A DNA stretch of 64,000 nucleotides, from NCBI GenBank assembly GCA_015179125.1, contig WHVA01000047.1, forward strand, positions 248,001-312,000. Direction: 5' to 3'. The notes under the pieces are model-generated. The model had not been told where the DNA came from, made no database searches, and worked only from the letters and a program-made list of their open reading frames with translations. The stretch is from Gautieria morchelliformis. Taxonomy: Eukaryota > Basidiomycota > Agaricomycetes > Gomphales > Gomphaceae. Positions 1 to 8,545 of this stretch are shown here, piece by piece. Made by a program: the position numbers and the translations under genes. Each line of letters starts with the position of its first letter. The first letter of the stretch is position 1.

Positions 1-193
1 TTGGTTGGCAAGGGGAATGATAGGAGGTGGGATAGGTTGGCACCCATGTTGAACGGACCATGCAGACCTCAGGACACCCTCTTCATGGGATGAAGACATC
101 AGAAAAACGGTGCAGACATGGTATGAGCTTATGTAACTTGTCAGTCTACAACAGGAAATTCATGCCTACCTAAGTAATTACAGGGATATGTAA

Positions 194-444
194 TTCTTTT
201 ATACCACTTGTGATACATATATAGGCATTTTAGCAATGTTATCAGACTAATCAAAGTCTTTCCTGCTGCTGCAACTTAATTCAAGAGCTTGAGAGAAATC
301 CACAGTTCTTTCATACCACTTGTGATAGGTATATAGGCATTTTAGCGATGTTATCAGACTAATCAAAGTCTTTCCTGCCGTTGCAACTCAATTCAAGAGC
401 TTGAGAGAAATCCATGGTTCTTTTATACAACTTGTGATACATAC
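194..444. repeat. 112-bp tandem repeat, two full copies and a partial third
   Basis: Copies begin at 194, 306 and 418. The phrase ATACCACTTGTGATA recurs at 201 and 313, and a variant at 425, so the period is exactly 112 bp. The two complete copies differ at only a few positions, which suggests a fairly recent local duplication. No reading frame runs through it. It lies just beyond the C-terminal end of the adjacent Plavaka gene. Confidence 0.85.
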
Positions 445-699
445 AGGTGATAATACGTGCATGGTGATATTGATGAGTCTTTGCAATTTGCAGTCTTATG
501 ACGAAATGTGAAAAGAAGAAAAGGGTGGTGGGGTGGGTGCAAGGCTATACCAGTCACAGCTTGTTGGCTTGAGGGCACAGTTTGCAAGTGCTTTGGTGGA
601 CAGTGGATGATTATGACCTGGTTCAGGGAAAGCACAGGTCCATCAAAAATCAGCGTCAAATTTGAGGCCATCATCTGACTGTGAGTTGGCTTCCTCAAG

Positions 700-2043
700 G
701 TTGTCTAAGTCCTCATCTGAACTGACACCCCTTGTTGGAACGGCATAGATTCACCGGCCTCACCATCATCACTATCATCGTCATTGACCACTTCCCAGTG
801 CATATGAGATGATTCCTGTCCTAGATGACCGATACCTCCACTGAAGTAGTGCATAAACATGTCCTGGTCCACAAGCCTGTGAAGACTTAATTAGAGTAAA
901 GAAACAATTACAATAGCATGATGCCTATTGATATAGAAAGATTCCCAATCTTGCTCATTCGGATAACTTCTTATAATTGATGGGCCTGGGCCGAGAAACT
1001 TGGAAGTATGTCCATATGTGAATGCAGGGATGATGTGGGACACATGAATGTTATGGGCAGGGTCTAGAATCCTGAAGCTAGGGCTATCTTGTTCATTGCC
1101 TACAAAGCCTACCCGGTCAAGATGAAGAGCTTTCCAGCCTGCATGGTAGCTGGTTCAGTTCCTAGCCAGTGTATCCATAGGAAATTGAATCTTTGCGGGG
1201 CTTGAGATTTCGAGGGGGGACCAGTATGGACAACCCAAGTATGGAAGATACCAAGAACTTGTGAATACCAAAAAGGGTGAGCATCTTGGGATGTCTGGTC
1301 ATCATGGGCTTTCAACATGACATAGCAGTGTGGAGTGGAAGGATTAATTGTGTCTTGTCCCCGACGGAGGTCATAAGTGGTATAGTTGATGCATAACACC
1401 TTGTGAGAACACATTTTGTTGTCCTTGAAGATTACAGTGGCACAATCAGATTCGGTAAAATTATGTTCATCGCCATCATAAGGGATGTCAAGGAGGTGGG
1501 CGAGGAGATGGTCCCATGGATGACATGCTAGATGTTATGAGCTGACACCAAAAAATGCGTGAACTTAGAATGTACCTTCAGGGCAGGGTCATTGTCATTC
1601 TTTCTAATCCACGTCCCAATATGAACTGGGTTTTTCTGACTTGCAGCGACATGATGGTGTGTGTCGGTGCTCATGTTTGACATTGGCTCAGACTCTGATA
1701 AGTCCAGGTGATGCATGCGATGACCTGTGCTGGTTTCCGCCTCTTTTCTGGCATCTACAATGTGGTGCAAGTTACTTTGGCGGCACTCTATGGAAGTGAG
1801 TTGCTTGGTGGGATTATTTTTGCTAGCGTGAGGGCAAGATGCCTTGGAGGTGTGATGCCCTAGCTCGGGCTGAAAGTAAAGTCAGATGATATAAAAGAAA
1901 GCATCCATTGGACAAACCGTTTGCCTGGAGTAGGAATCAGTGGTTCCAAACCAGCGAATTGTTGAGACGTAGTCTCCTAATGTGTGAAATTTGTAGGTCA
2001 ATAAATTGAGGGTCTTCGGCTTCTTGCCTCCGGCAGGAGTAGG
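700..2043 (-). pseudogene. Plavaka-type transposase, C-terminal half
   Basis: This is the distal half of a Plavaka-family (basidiomycete DNA transposon) protein. Reading leftwards on the minus strand, the conserved blocks appear in family order: TLNLLTYKFHTLGDYV followed by FGTTDSYS (about 1,925-2,020), HHHVAASQKNPVHIGTW (about 1,590-1,660), INYTTYDLRRGQDTINPS and HPFWYSQVLGIFH (about 1,250-1,400), HIIPAFTYGHTS (about 1,000-1,050) and DWESFYINR running on to LVDQDMFMHY (about 850-960). The same blocks occur in the plus-strand copy at 23,446-24,919. A short intron near 1,870-1,925 is plausible. The frame is not continuous, so this is a decayed copy. The N-terminal half resumes at 8,546, beyond a Ty3/gypsy insertion with TSD GGATG. 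Family assignment rests on remembered conserved blocks, not on a search. Confidence 0.8.
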
Positions 2044-2048
2044 GGATG

Positions 2049-2398
2049 TGTCAGGGTTTACGCATTTCCTTCCACAAGTTTCTATTTCCTTCCATGAGTT
2101 TCCATAACCTTCCATCACATTCTGTCACATGTCACATTCTGTCACATTCTGTCACATGTCACATTCTGTCACATTCTGTCACATGTCACATTCTGTCACC
2201 TTCCGTAACCTTCTACAAGTTTCCATCTCCCCTATTATGTAAGCCTTGCCAGCGCTATAAGACTGTAGCCCATGTGGTGGCGTTTCCTCAGCTTGATCTC
2301 TGAGGATACCCACTACACAGTTGGTCATTGTCCTAGTATCGGCTCTTATCTCCTTGAGTATCTTTGGTTGTGGCTTCGTCATTAGTGTTGCCCTCACA
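2049..2398 (+). repeat. 5' LTR of the chromovirus at 2,049-8,540
   Basis: 350 bp, starting TGTCAGGG and ending CCTCACA, matching 8,191-8,540 with about 8 differences. The first third (2,110-2,200) is a run of short repeats built on GTCACATTCT and ACATGTCACATTCTG. The remainder is unique sequence. Confidence 0.95.
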
Positions 2399-2458
2399 GA
2401 AGATCAAGCTCATAGGACGACCCCACACACTTTTCTTAACCAGCCTTCATCTCAGCCT

Positions 2459-3565
2459 ATGGCAGACCAACTCCCAGACGCATACTGGGACTCCCTAGGT
2501 GACCATGGGCCATTTCTTCGAGGCCTCCTTTCCAGCCAAGCACAGCAGCTGCAGCAACTTCAACTGCAGAATCAGGAACTGCACAGTCAGATTGTTAACG
2601 TTCATGACCACTTAGCCAATGCTGCCACCAACGCTGCTGTTGCTGCTGCTCAAGCCCTTGCGCCCTCAGTACCTCACAGTGTCCCTCCATCTACTCGCTC
2701 TATCAAAGCAGCGGAACCGGAGAAGTTCAATGGAGACCGTGCAGAGACTGAAGGGTTTATCAGGTCTATCAGATTGTCCATCGCTGTCCAGCCGGCATCC
2801 TTCCCAGATGAGCGCACAAAGATCCTATATGCTCTTTCCTTCATGACAGGAGGCTCTGCGGAGATATGGGCACACAACAAGACACAGGCTGTCATTGATG
2901 GCACCTCCTCTATATCCACTCTGGAGGGGTTCATTAAACGTGTGGAGGAGGCCTTTGGTGACCCAGATCGTGCCAGAACGGCTCGCACTAAACTGCATGA
3001 CCTTAGGATGGCGTCAGGAATGTCGGCAGATGAATACACGGCTCAATTTGAGATCCTGGCAGGCAGGACAGGCTTTAATGATGAGGCACTCGAGGATGCC
3101 TATGCTCGTGGCCTTCCAGCAGGTATCCTTGATAAGATCCACGCCCAGCCCTTTCTTCCATCCAACCTCAAAGCCTGGAAGGAAGCAGCCTGTCAGATTG
3201 ACCGCAATCATCGCCGTCTGTTAGAGGTCAGGAAGGCACAGACACCTCATGTCCCTAATCGCCCTCCTCCTGCACGTCCACTCCACACTCCTGCTACGGC
3301 TCCTGTTGTCACAGCACCACCCAGTAATGCGACACCTATGGACATTGACTCATCCCGCCGCCGCACCGAAACACGGACCTGCTACAACTGTAAGAGACCT
3401 GGTCACATTTCACCAGACTGTCCTGAACCTCGCAAGCCACGAATCCGCGCAAACCTCACGGAGGCGGACATTGCAGCAATTGTCTCTAAATCTGTGGCAG
3501 CGGCGATGGAGGAACGCAAACAGAAGGTGGAAGCCCCTGTCCAAGATGAAGGAAAGGGTTTTTAG
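2459..3565 (+). CDS. gag: Gag polyprotein of the chromovirus
   Basis: The predicted protein has 368 residues from the ATG at 2,459, the first inside the element. An upstream in-frame start at 2,321 lies within the LTR and is less likely. Order: a glutamine-rich coiled segment (about residues 20-50), an alanine-rich stretch, a central capsid-like region (about 80-270) with the typical retrotransposon-gag pattern around SIRLSIAVQPASFPDERTKI, then a CCHC zinc knuckle CYNCKRPGHISPDC (about residues 315-330). Gag packages the element RNA into particles. Its stop is 11 nt before the pol ORF, which is in another frame. How Pol is expressed cannot be told from sequence alone. Confidence 0.9.
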   Translation: MADQLPDAYWDSLGDHGPFLRGLLSSQAQQLQQLQLQNQELHSQIVNVHDHLANAATNAAVAAAQALAPSVPHSVPPSTRSIKAAEPEKFNGDRAETEGFIRSIRLSIAVQPASFPDERTKILYALSFMTGGSAEIWAHNKTQAVIDGTSSISTLEGFIKRVEEAFGDPDRARTARTKLHDLRMASGMSADEYTAQFEILAGRTGFNDEALEDAYARGLPAGILDKIHAQPFLPSNLKAWKEAACQIDRNHRRLLEVRKAQTPHVPNRPPPARPLHTPATAPVVTAPPSNATPMDIDSSRRRTETRTCYNCKRPGHISPDCPEPRKPRIRANLTEADIAAIVSKSVAAAMEERKQKVEAPVQDEGKGF

Positions 3566-3576
3566 GCCAGTCAGCG

Positions 3577-6500
3577 GTGAAAGACATGCCCCGCTCGACG
3601 AATCGGTTTTCAGTTCTCGAAACATGTACAATAGGGATCACAGGCGATATGATGCATCCTTCTCCTATCCCTGATCGAACTGAAACCAAACCAGCCATGC
3701 CAAAAACCCAACCCATCGCTCCAGTTGCTAATGCAAACCTTCCAGTCCCTCTATATGTCCGTACTGCTGACCTCCGCCGATGCACCAAAGTACCTCTCAA
3801 GGTCCACTCCGTTGACACAGGGCATCCACTTGCAATTGACTCCCTCCTTGACAGTGGTGCTACAGGGATGTTCATCGATGTGGAATTTGTAAGGGAACAC
3901 AGACTTCGGACCCGTCCCCTACCCCGTGCCATCCCCGTCTACAATATTGATGGTACCCCAAATGAGGCTGGCTCAATCAAGGAAGAAGTTGACCTCATTT
4001 GCACCTTTGGGGATCATACGGAACGTGCCACATTCTCTGTCACGAGCCTTGGACGACTTGCCATCATTCTTGGTCACACATGGCTTGTTGAACACAACCC
4101 AGAAGTTGACTGGCGTACAGGAGATGTGAAGATGACACGCTGTCCCAAGTCATGTGGGGGCAGACCTGTTGTCAGAGGGCCCACAGTCGAAACTGTTCCA
4201 GAAGAGAGTGTAGATCAAGAGGAGGTTCCCATACAGCACACCCGCTCCCTACTTGAGGAAGGAGACAGGACCTTTGTCATCTTTGTGAATGAGAGTCCTG
4301 AAATGATTGGCGCAGGCTGGACTGTCTCCCAACAGCTTGCTGAACGGGCCAGCAAGTCTGCACCAGTCAGATCCTTCGAGGACCTTGTCCCCAAACCATA
4401 CCAGGAGTTCAAGGATGTGTTTTCTAAGGAGTCATTTGACCAACTGCCTCCTCGAAAGCCCTGGGACCATGCAATTGAGCTCACTCCAGGTGCACAACCC
4501 TTCAGCACAAAGGTTTACCCAATGTCACCGGTTGAGCAAAGGGAACTGGATAACTTCCTTGAGGAGAACCTGAAGAGCCATCGTATGCGTCCTTCCAAGT
4601 CACCTATGGCATCTCCAGTCTTCTTTGTGAAGAAAAAGGACGGCAGTCTTAGATTTGTGCAAGACTACCGGAAGCTCAATGATATAACAATCAAGAATGC
4701 CTATCCTTTGCCCCTTGTTCCAGACATCATGAATAAGATTGCTGCTGGAAGGGCTAAATACTTCACAAAGCTTGACATTCGCTGGGGATATAATAATGTA
4801 CGCATAAAAGAGGGAGATGAGTGGAAGGCAGCCTTTCGGACAAATAGGGGCCTGTATGAACCTCTAGTCATGTTCTTTGGACTCACGAACAGCCCAGCAA
4901 CCTTCCAGACGATGATGAATGACATCTTCAAGAGTCTCATCGATGAAGGGGTTGTGGTGGTGTTCATGGACGACATTCTCATCTTCACAGAGTCGCTTGA
5001 AGAACATCGTAGGATTGTACGACGTGTCCTTGAAATCCTCCGGGCCAACAACCTGTACCTCAAACCTGAAAAATGCCTATTTGAGCAACTAGAGGTGGAG
5101 TATCTCGGCCTCATCCTCTCTCAAGGACAGGTTGCCATGGACCCAGTCAAGGTTGCAGGGGTGCGGGACTGGCCAATACCACATAACGTCACTGAAGTCA
5201 AATCATTCCTTGGTTTCATCAACTTCTACCGTAGATTTGTGGAAGACTTCTCACACATTGCAAAGCCCCTCAACCAGTTGACAAAACAGGATGCCCAATG
5301 GTCTTGGGATCCAAATGGCCCAGAGCAAATGTCCTTTGACAAGCTCAAACTCCTCATCACCTCAACACCGATCCTTGTCCTCCCTGATCAAGACAAACAT
5401 TTCCATCTTGAAACAGATGCCTCAGCCTATGCCACAGGAGCAGTACTGTCCCAGCTATGTGATGATGGCAAATGGCGGCCTGTGGGGTTTGTCTCCAAAA
5501 GCCTCAATGATGCTGAACGCAACTATGCCATCCATGACAAGGAGCTTCTTTCTGTGATTCGGGGATTAGAGGAATGGCGCCACATCTTAGAGGGAACAAA
5601 GCACAAGATTGAGATTCTCAATGACCATCAGAATCTCACCTACTTCCGCACTGCACAAAACCTGAACCGTCGTCAAGCACGCTGGTCACTCTACCTCTCT
5701 CGCTTTGATTTTGAGCTGATCCATCGTCCTGGTCGTCATTCAGCCAAGCCTGATGCACTCTCACGACGCGTGGATCATAAGCGGGGGGAGGAAGACAACC
5801 AAAATCAAGTCTTACTTACCCCTGACTTGTTCCACATCAAGGCGAATCCTCCAGAGGCTGGCGCGCAGTTAGTCCCAGGTGAAGGTGATGCTTTCCTCAA
5901 TCGAGTAAGGAACTGTGTAGACCGGGATGAAAAGGTTGTCAAGGCTCTCAAAGAACTGGGCTCCTCTGGAAATTTGCGAGGAGAAGAGTGGTCTGAACAG
6001 GATGGGCTTGTCCTCTATCACAACAAAGTGTATGTGCCGCTTGATGCAAAACTACGACATGACATAGTGAAAGCGCACCATGACATACCTCTCACCGGTC
6101 ACCCTGGTCGTTGGAGAACCACTGAACTAGTTGCTCGGAGTTACTGGTGGCCTGGGATGGGACGTTACATTGCAAAATACGTGAAGGCCTGTGACCTGTG
6201 CAACCGGACAAAAACCTTCCCTGCTTCTCCCATTGGCAAGCTTCTACCAAACCGTATCCCAGACCGTAGATGGCAGGTTATGTCTGTTGACTTGATCGTA
6301 GAACTGCCTACCAGTCATGGCTATGATGCTCTCCTTGTTGTCGTCGATCGCCTCTCAAAGCGTGCACATGTCATTCCCACCACTTCAGATGTAACTTCGG
6401 TGGGAGTTGCCCGACTCTTCCGTGATCATGTTTGGAAACTTCATGGGCTCCCTGAAGAAATCATCAGTGATCGAGGCACACAATTCATCTCCCAGTTCAT

Positions 6501-7476
6501 GCGTGAACTGAACAAACTTCTTGGTGTCAAAGTCGCTGCCTCTACTGCTTATCACCCCCAAACTGATGGACAGACTGAAAGGGTTAATCAGGAGATTGAG
6601 CAATACCTTCGACTATTCGTCAACCAGCGTCAGGATGATTGGTTTGAATGGATATCCTTGGCTGAGTTTGCCTATAACAACCGAATCCATGCCTCAACCC
6701 AGACTACACCCTTCATGTTGGACAGTGGCCAACATCCAAGGCTGGGACTGGAACCAGTTCGGGAAACTCGACTCGAGGCCCTGGATGAGTTCACAACACG
6801 GATGGAAGCGGCCACAAGAGAAGCTCGTTCGGCCCTGTCCAAGGCAGCAGAGGACATGGCACGCTTCTATGACGTGCACCATAAAGCAGCCCCAGTTTAT
6901 AAGCTTGGTGACAAGGTCTGGCTCAATGCACAAAACATCACAACCACTCGCCCAATGAAGAAGCTAGACCACAAGTGGCTAGGCCCCTACACTGTTAATA
7001 AGGTGGTCTCACGAAATGCCTATGGTCTAAATCTTCCTACATCCTTTGGTCGCACACATCCAGTGTTCTCTGTCGTCCTGCTTCGGCCATATGAAGATGA
7101 CCCAATCCTTGAACGTCATGCCCCTCCACCACCCCCCCCTGTCATACGGGATGGAGCCGAAGAATATGAAGTTGAAAGGATTCTAGACAGCAGGATGTTC
7201 CGTGGAAGGTTGGAGTATCTCGTGCGCTGGAAGGGCTATGGAGCTGCCGACGATCTCTGGCTACCAGCGAAAGATGTCTCTGGGGCAAAGCGACTCGTTA
7301 AAGAATTTCACCGACAGAACCCAGAGGCACCTCAACGTATCTCAGCAGCCACATATATGTCCCTCCCCTTCCAGAGATTTCAGAACTTCACAGAACCTTC
7401 CAGGCAAACTCTCTTCGACTGGACAGCAGGCAGGGCTTCTACTTATGATGTCAAGGGTCCAGAACCCCAAAGATAA
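3577..7476 (+). CDS. pol: Pol polyprotein: PR-RT-RH-IN-chromodomain
   Basis: A single open frame of 1,299 residues. Domains in order: aspartic protease with LLDSGATG (about residue 90); reverse transcriptase from FVQDYRKLND (about 358) to the active-site FMDD (about 463); RNase H with LETDASAYATGAVLS (about 610); integrase with an N-terminal HHCC zinc site (H..H about 830 to CDLC about 875), then D, D and E in SVDLIVELP, ISDRGTQF and QTDGQTERVNQE (about 903, 963, 1,001); and a C-terminal chromodomain YEVERILDSRMFRGRLEYL to LWLPAKDV (about 1,197-1,245). The order RT-RH-IN plus chromodomain defines a Ty3/gypsy chromovirus. The chromodomain usually steers integration to modified chromatin. Confidence 0.95.
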   Translation: MKDMPRSTNRFSVLETCTIGITGDMMHPSPIPDRTETKPAMPKTQPIAPVANANLPVPLYVRTADLRRCTKVPLKVHSVDTGHPLAIDSLLDSGATGMFIDVEFVREHRLRTRPLPRAIPVYNIDGTPNEAGSIKEEVDLICTFGDHTERATFSVTSLGRLAIILGHTWLVEHNPEVDWRTGDVKMTRCPKSCGGRPVVRGPTVETVPEESVDQEEVPIQHTRSLLEEGDRTFVIFVNESPEMIGAGWTVSQQLAERASKSAPVRSFEDLVPKPYQEFKDVFSKESFDQLPPRKPWDHAIELTPGAQPFSTKVYPMSPVEQRELDNFLEENLKSHRMRPSKSPMASPVFFVKKKDGSLRFVQDYRKLNDITIKNAYPLPLVPDIMNKIAAGRAKYFTKLDIRWGYNNVRIKEGDEWKAAFRTNRGLYEPLVMFFGLTNSPATFQTMMNDIFKSLIDEGVVVVFMDDILIFTESLEEHRRIVRRVLEILRANNLYLKPEKCLFEQLEVEYLGLILSQGQVAMDPVKVAGVRDWPIPHNVTEVKSFLGFINFYRRFVEDFSHIAKPLNQLTKQDAQWSWDPNGPEQMSFDKLKLLITSTPILVLPDQDKHFHLETDASAYATGAVLSQLCDDGKWRPVGFVSKSLNDAERNYAIHDKELLSVIRGLEEWRHILEGTKHKIEILNDHQNLTYFRTAQNLNRRQARWSLYLSRFDFELIHRPGRHSAKPDALSRRVDHKRGEEDNQNQVLLTPDLFHIKANPPEAGAQLVPGEGDAFLNRVRNCVDRDEKVVKALKELGSSGNLRGEEWSEQDGLVLYHNKVYVPLDAKLRHDIVKAHHDIPLTGHPGRWRTTELVARSYWWPGMGRYIAKYVKACDLCNRTKTFPASPIGKLLPNRIPDRRWQVMSVDLIVELPTSHGYDALLVVVDRLSKRAHVIPTTSDVTSVGVARLFRDHVWKLHGLPEEIISDRGTQFISQFMRELNKLLGVKVAASTAYHPQTDGQTERVNQEIEQYLRLFVNQRQDDWFEWISLAEFAYNNRIHASTQTTPFMLDSGQHPRLGLEPVRETRLEALDEFTTRMEAATREARSALSKAAEDMARFYDVHHKAAPVYKLGDKVWLNAQNITTTRPMKKLDHKWLGPYTVNKVVSRNAYGLNLPTSFGRTHPVFSVVLLRPYEDDPILERHAPPPPPPVIRDGAEEYEVERILDSRMFRGRLEYLVRWKGYGAADDLWLPAKDVSGAKRLVKEFHRQNPEAPQRISAATYMSLPFQRFQNFTEPSRQTLFDWTAGRASTYDVKGPEPQR

Positions 7477-7582
7477 GCGATATCGGCCTCTGCCTAACCA
7501 ATTCATTCCGATAAGCTATATATCCCCTCTCCACCTGTGACCGCTCACTTCCACTGCATCGACCCCACCACATTCATCAACC

Positions 7583-8137
7583 ATGTCCTCGCCCGCCATT
7601 GAGCTTGTTGCCCTCCCCAGCTTCACCCAAAACCTCTCTGACCTGCCAAACATGTCACGTGTCGATCCCACCCTCCTGCACTTCTCCGGCTTCTCGTCAT
7701 CCAGAGCAGCCAGTGAAGCCAAGCTACAAAGGATGCTTGACTGCCGTGATCTCGACGTCGCATGGTCTTCAAAGTGGTCCGTCAGCTCTGAGGACCTCAC
7801 ACCAGCGGAGAGTCAGGCGCCCACTCGCCCTGCACTCGCATTCCTCAGACCCCGACACAGACGAGAGAACACGTACTACGTCGGCGACCCTGTCTTCCTC
7901 AACGATGGAACCCCCCCTTGTGGAACTCCCTACACTTTCGAAGGCTGGGTGGGGCGGCGTTTTCGTAACATGGCAGGAGAGCGAATACGTCGAGCAAGGT
8001 TCCGAGGGCCGCACTTGCCCATGGACCCCAATCCCCCTGAGCTCATCATTGACCTGCGTTACCAGGAAGGGAAGGGCCAGGAGAGATGGTGGTCCCGCCT
8101 ATGGCATACTTGGAAACGATGTCTCGGTGGATGTTGA
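7583..8137 (+). CDS. extra ORF between pol and 3' LTR
   Basis: An open frame of 184 residues in sense orientation, 106 nt after the pol stop and 53 nt before the 3' LTR. It opens MSSPAIELVALPSFTQNL and ends with a basic, Trp-rich tail (WWSRLWHTWKRCLGGC). It has no signal peptide, membrane span or envelope-like feature and I recognise no domain. A second overlapping frame (7,599-8,144) is also open but starts later and looks less protein-like. Location alone suggests an accessory protein of this retrotransposon lineage; function unknown. It could be untranslated, but an ORF of this length at this GC is more than I would expect by chance. Confidence 0.55.
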   Translation: MSSPAIELVALPSFTQNLSDLPNMSRVDPTLLHFSGFSSSRAASEAKLQRMLDCRDLDVAWSSKWSVSSEDLTPAESQAPTRPALAFLRPRHRRENTYYVGDPVFLNDGTPPCGTPYTFEGWVGRRFRNMAGERIRRARFRGPHLPMDPNPPELIIDLRYQEGKGQERWWSRLWHTWKRCLGGC

Positions 8138-8190
8138 GGGCTAGGTGGCAGCTGTGCTTGTCGGGACGACAAGCATTGAGAGGGGGGTGA

Positions 8191-8540
8191 TGTCAGGGTT
8201 CACGCATTTCCTTCCACAAGTTTCTATTTCCTTCCATGAGTTTCCATAACCTTCCGTCACATTCCATCACATGTCACATTCTGTCACCTTCTGTCACATG
8301 TCACATTCTGTCACATTCTGTCACATGTCACATTCCGTCACCTTCCGTAACCTTCTACAAGTTTCCGTCTCCCCTATTATGTAAGCCTTGCCAGCGCTAT
8401 AAGACTGTAGCCCGTGTGGTGGCGTTTCCTCAGCTTGATCTCTGAGGATACCCACTACACAGTTGGTCATTGTCCTAGTATCGGCTCTTATCTCCTTGAG
8501 TATCTTTGGTTGTGGCTTCGTCATTAGTGTTGCCCTCACA
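8191..8540 (+). repeat. 3' LTR of the chromovirus
   Basis: 350 bp, same ends as the 5' LTR, preceded by the purine tract GAGAGGGGGGTGA and followed by the TSD GGATG (8,541-8,545). The short-repeat section near 8,250-8,345 carries most of the differences from the other LTR. Confidence 0.95.
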
Positions 8541-8545
8541 GGATG

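Larger units (their letters stand above)
2049..8540 (+). mobile_element. Ty3/gypsy chromovirus, looks whole
   Basis: A 6,492-bp LTR retrotransposon bounded by two 350-bp LTRs (TGTCAGGG...CCTCACA) and flanked by the 5-bp duplication GGATG (2,044-2,048 and 8,541-8,545). Internal order is gag (2,459-3,565), pol with protease, reverse transcriptase, RNase H, integrase and chromodomain (3,577-7,476), an extra ORF (7,583-8,137), and a G-rich polypurine tract just before 8,191. By my hand alignment the LTRs differ at about 8 of 350 positions (roughly 2 percent), so insertion was fairly recent. The long ORFs are open and the element looks whole. It sits inside a Plavaka transposon on the opposite strand. 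Confidence 0.95.

Noticed and set aside
7583-8137. Envelope gene in the chromovirus
   Set aside because: No signal peptide, membrane span or cleavage-like site; only the location is suggestive.
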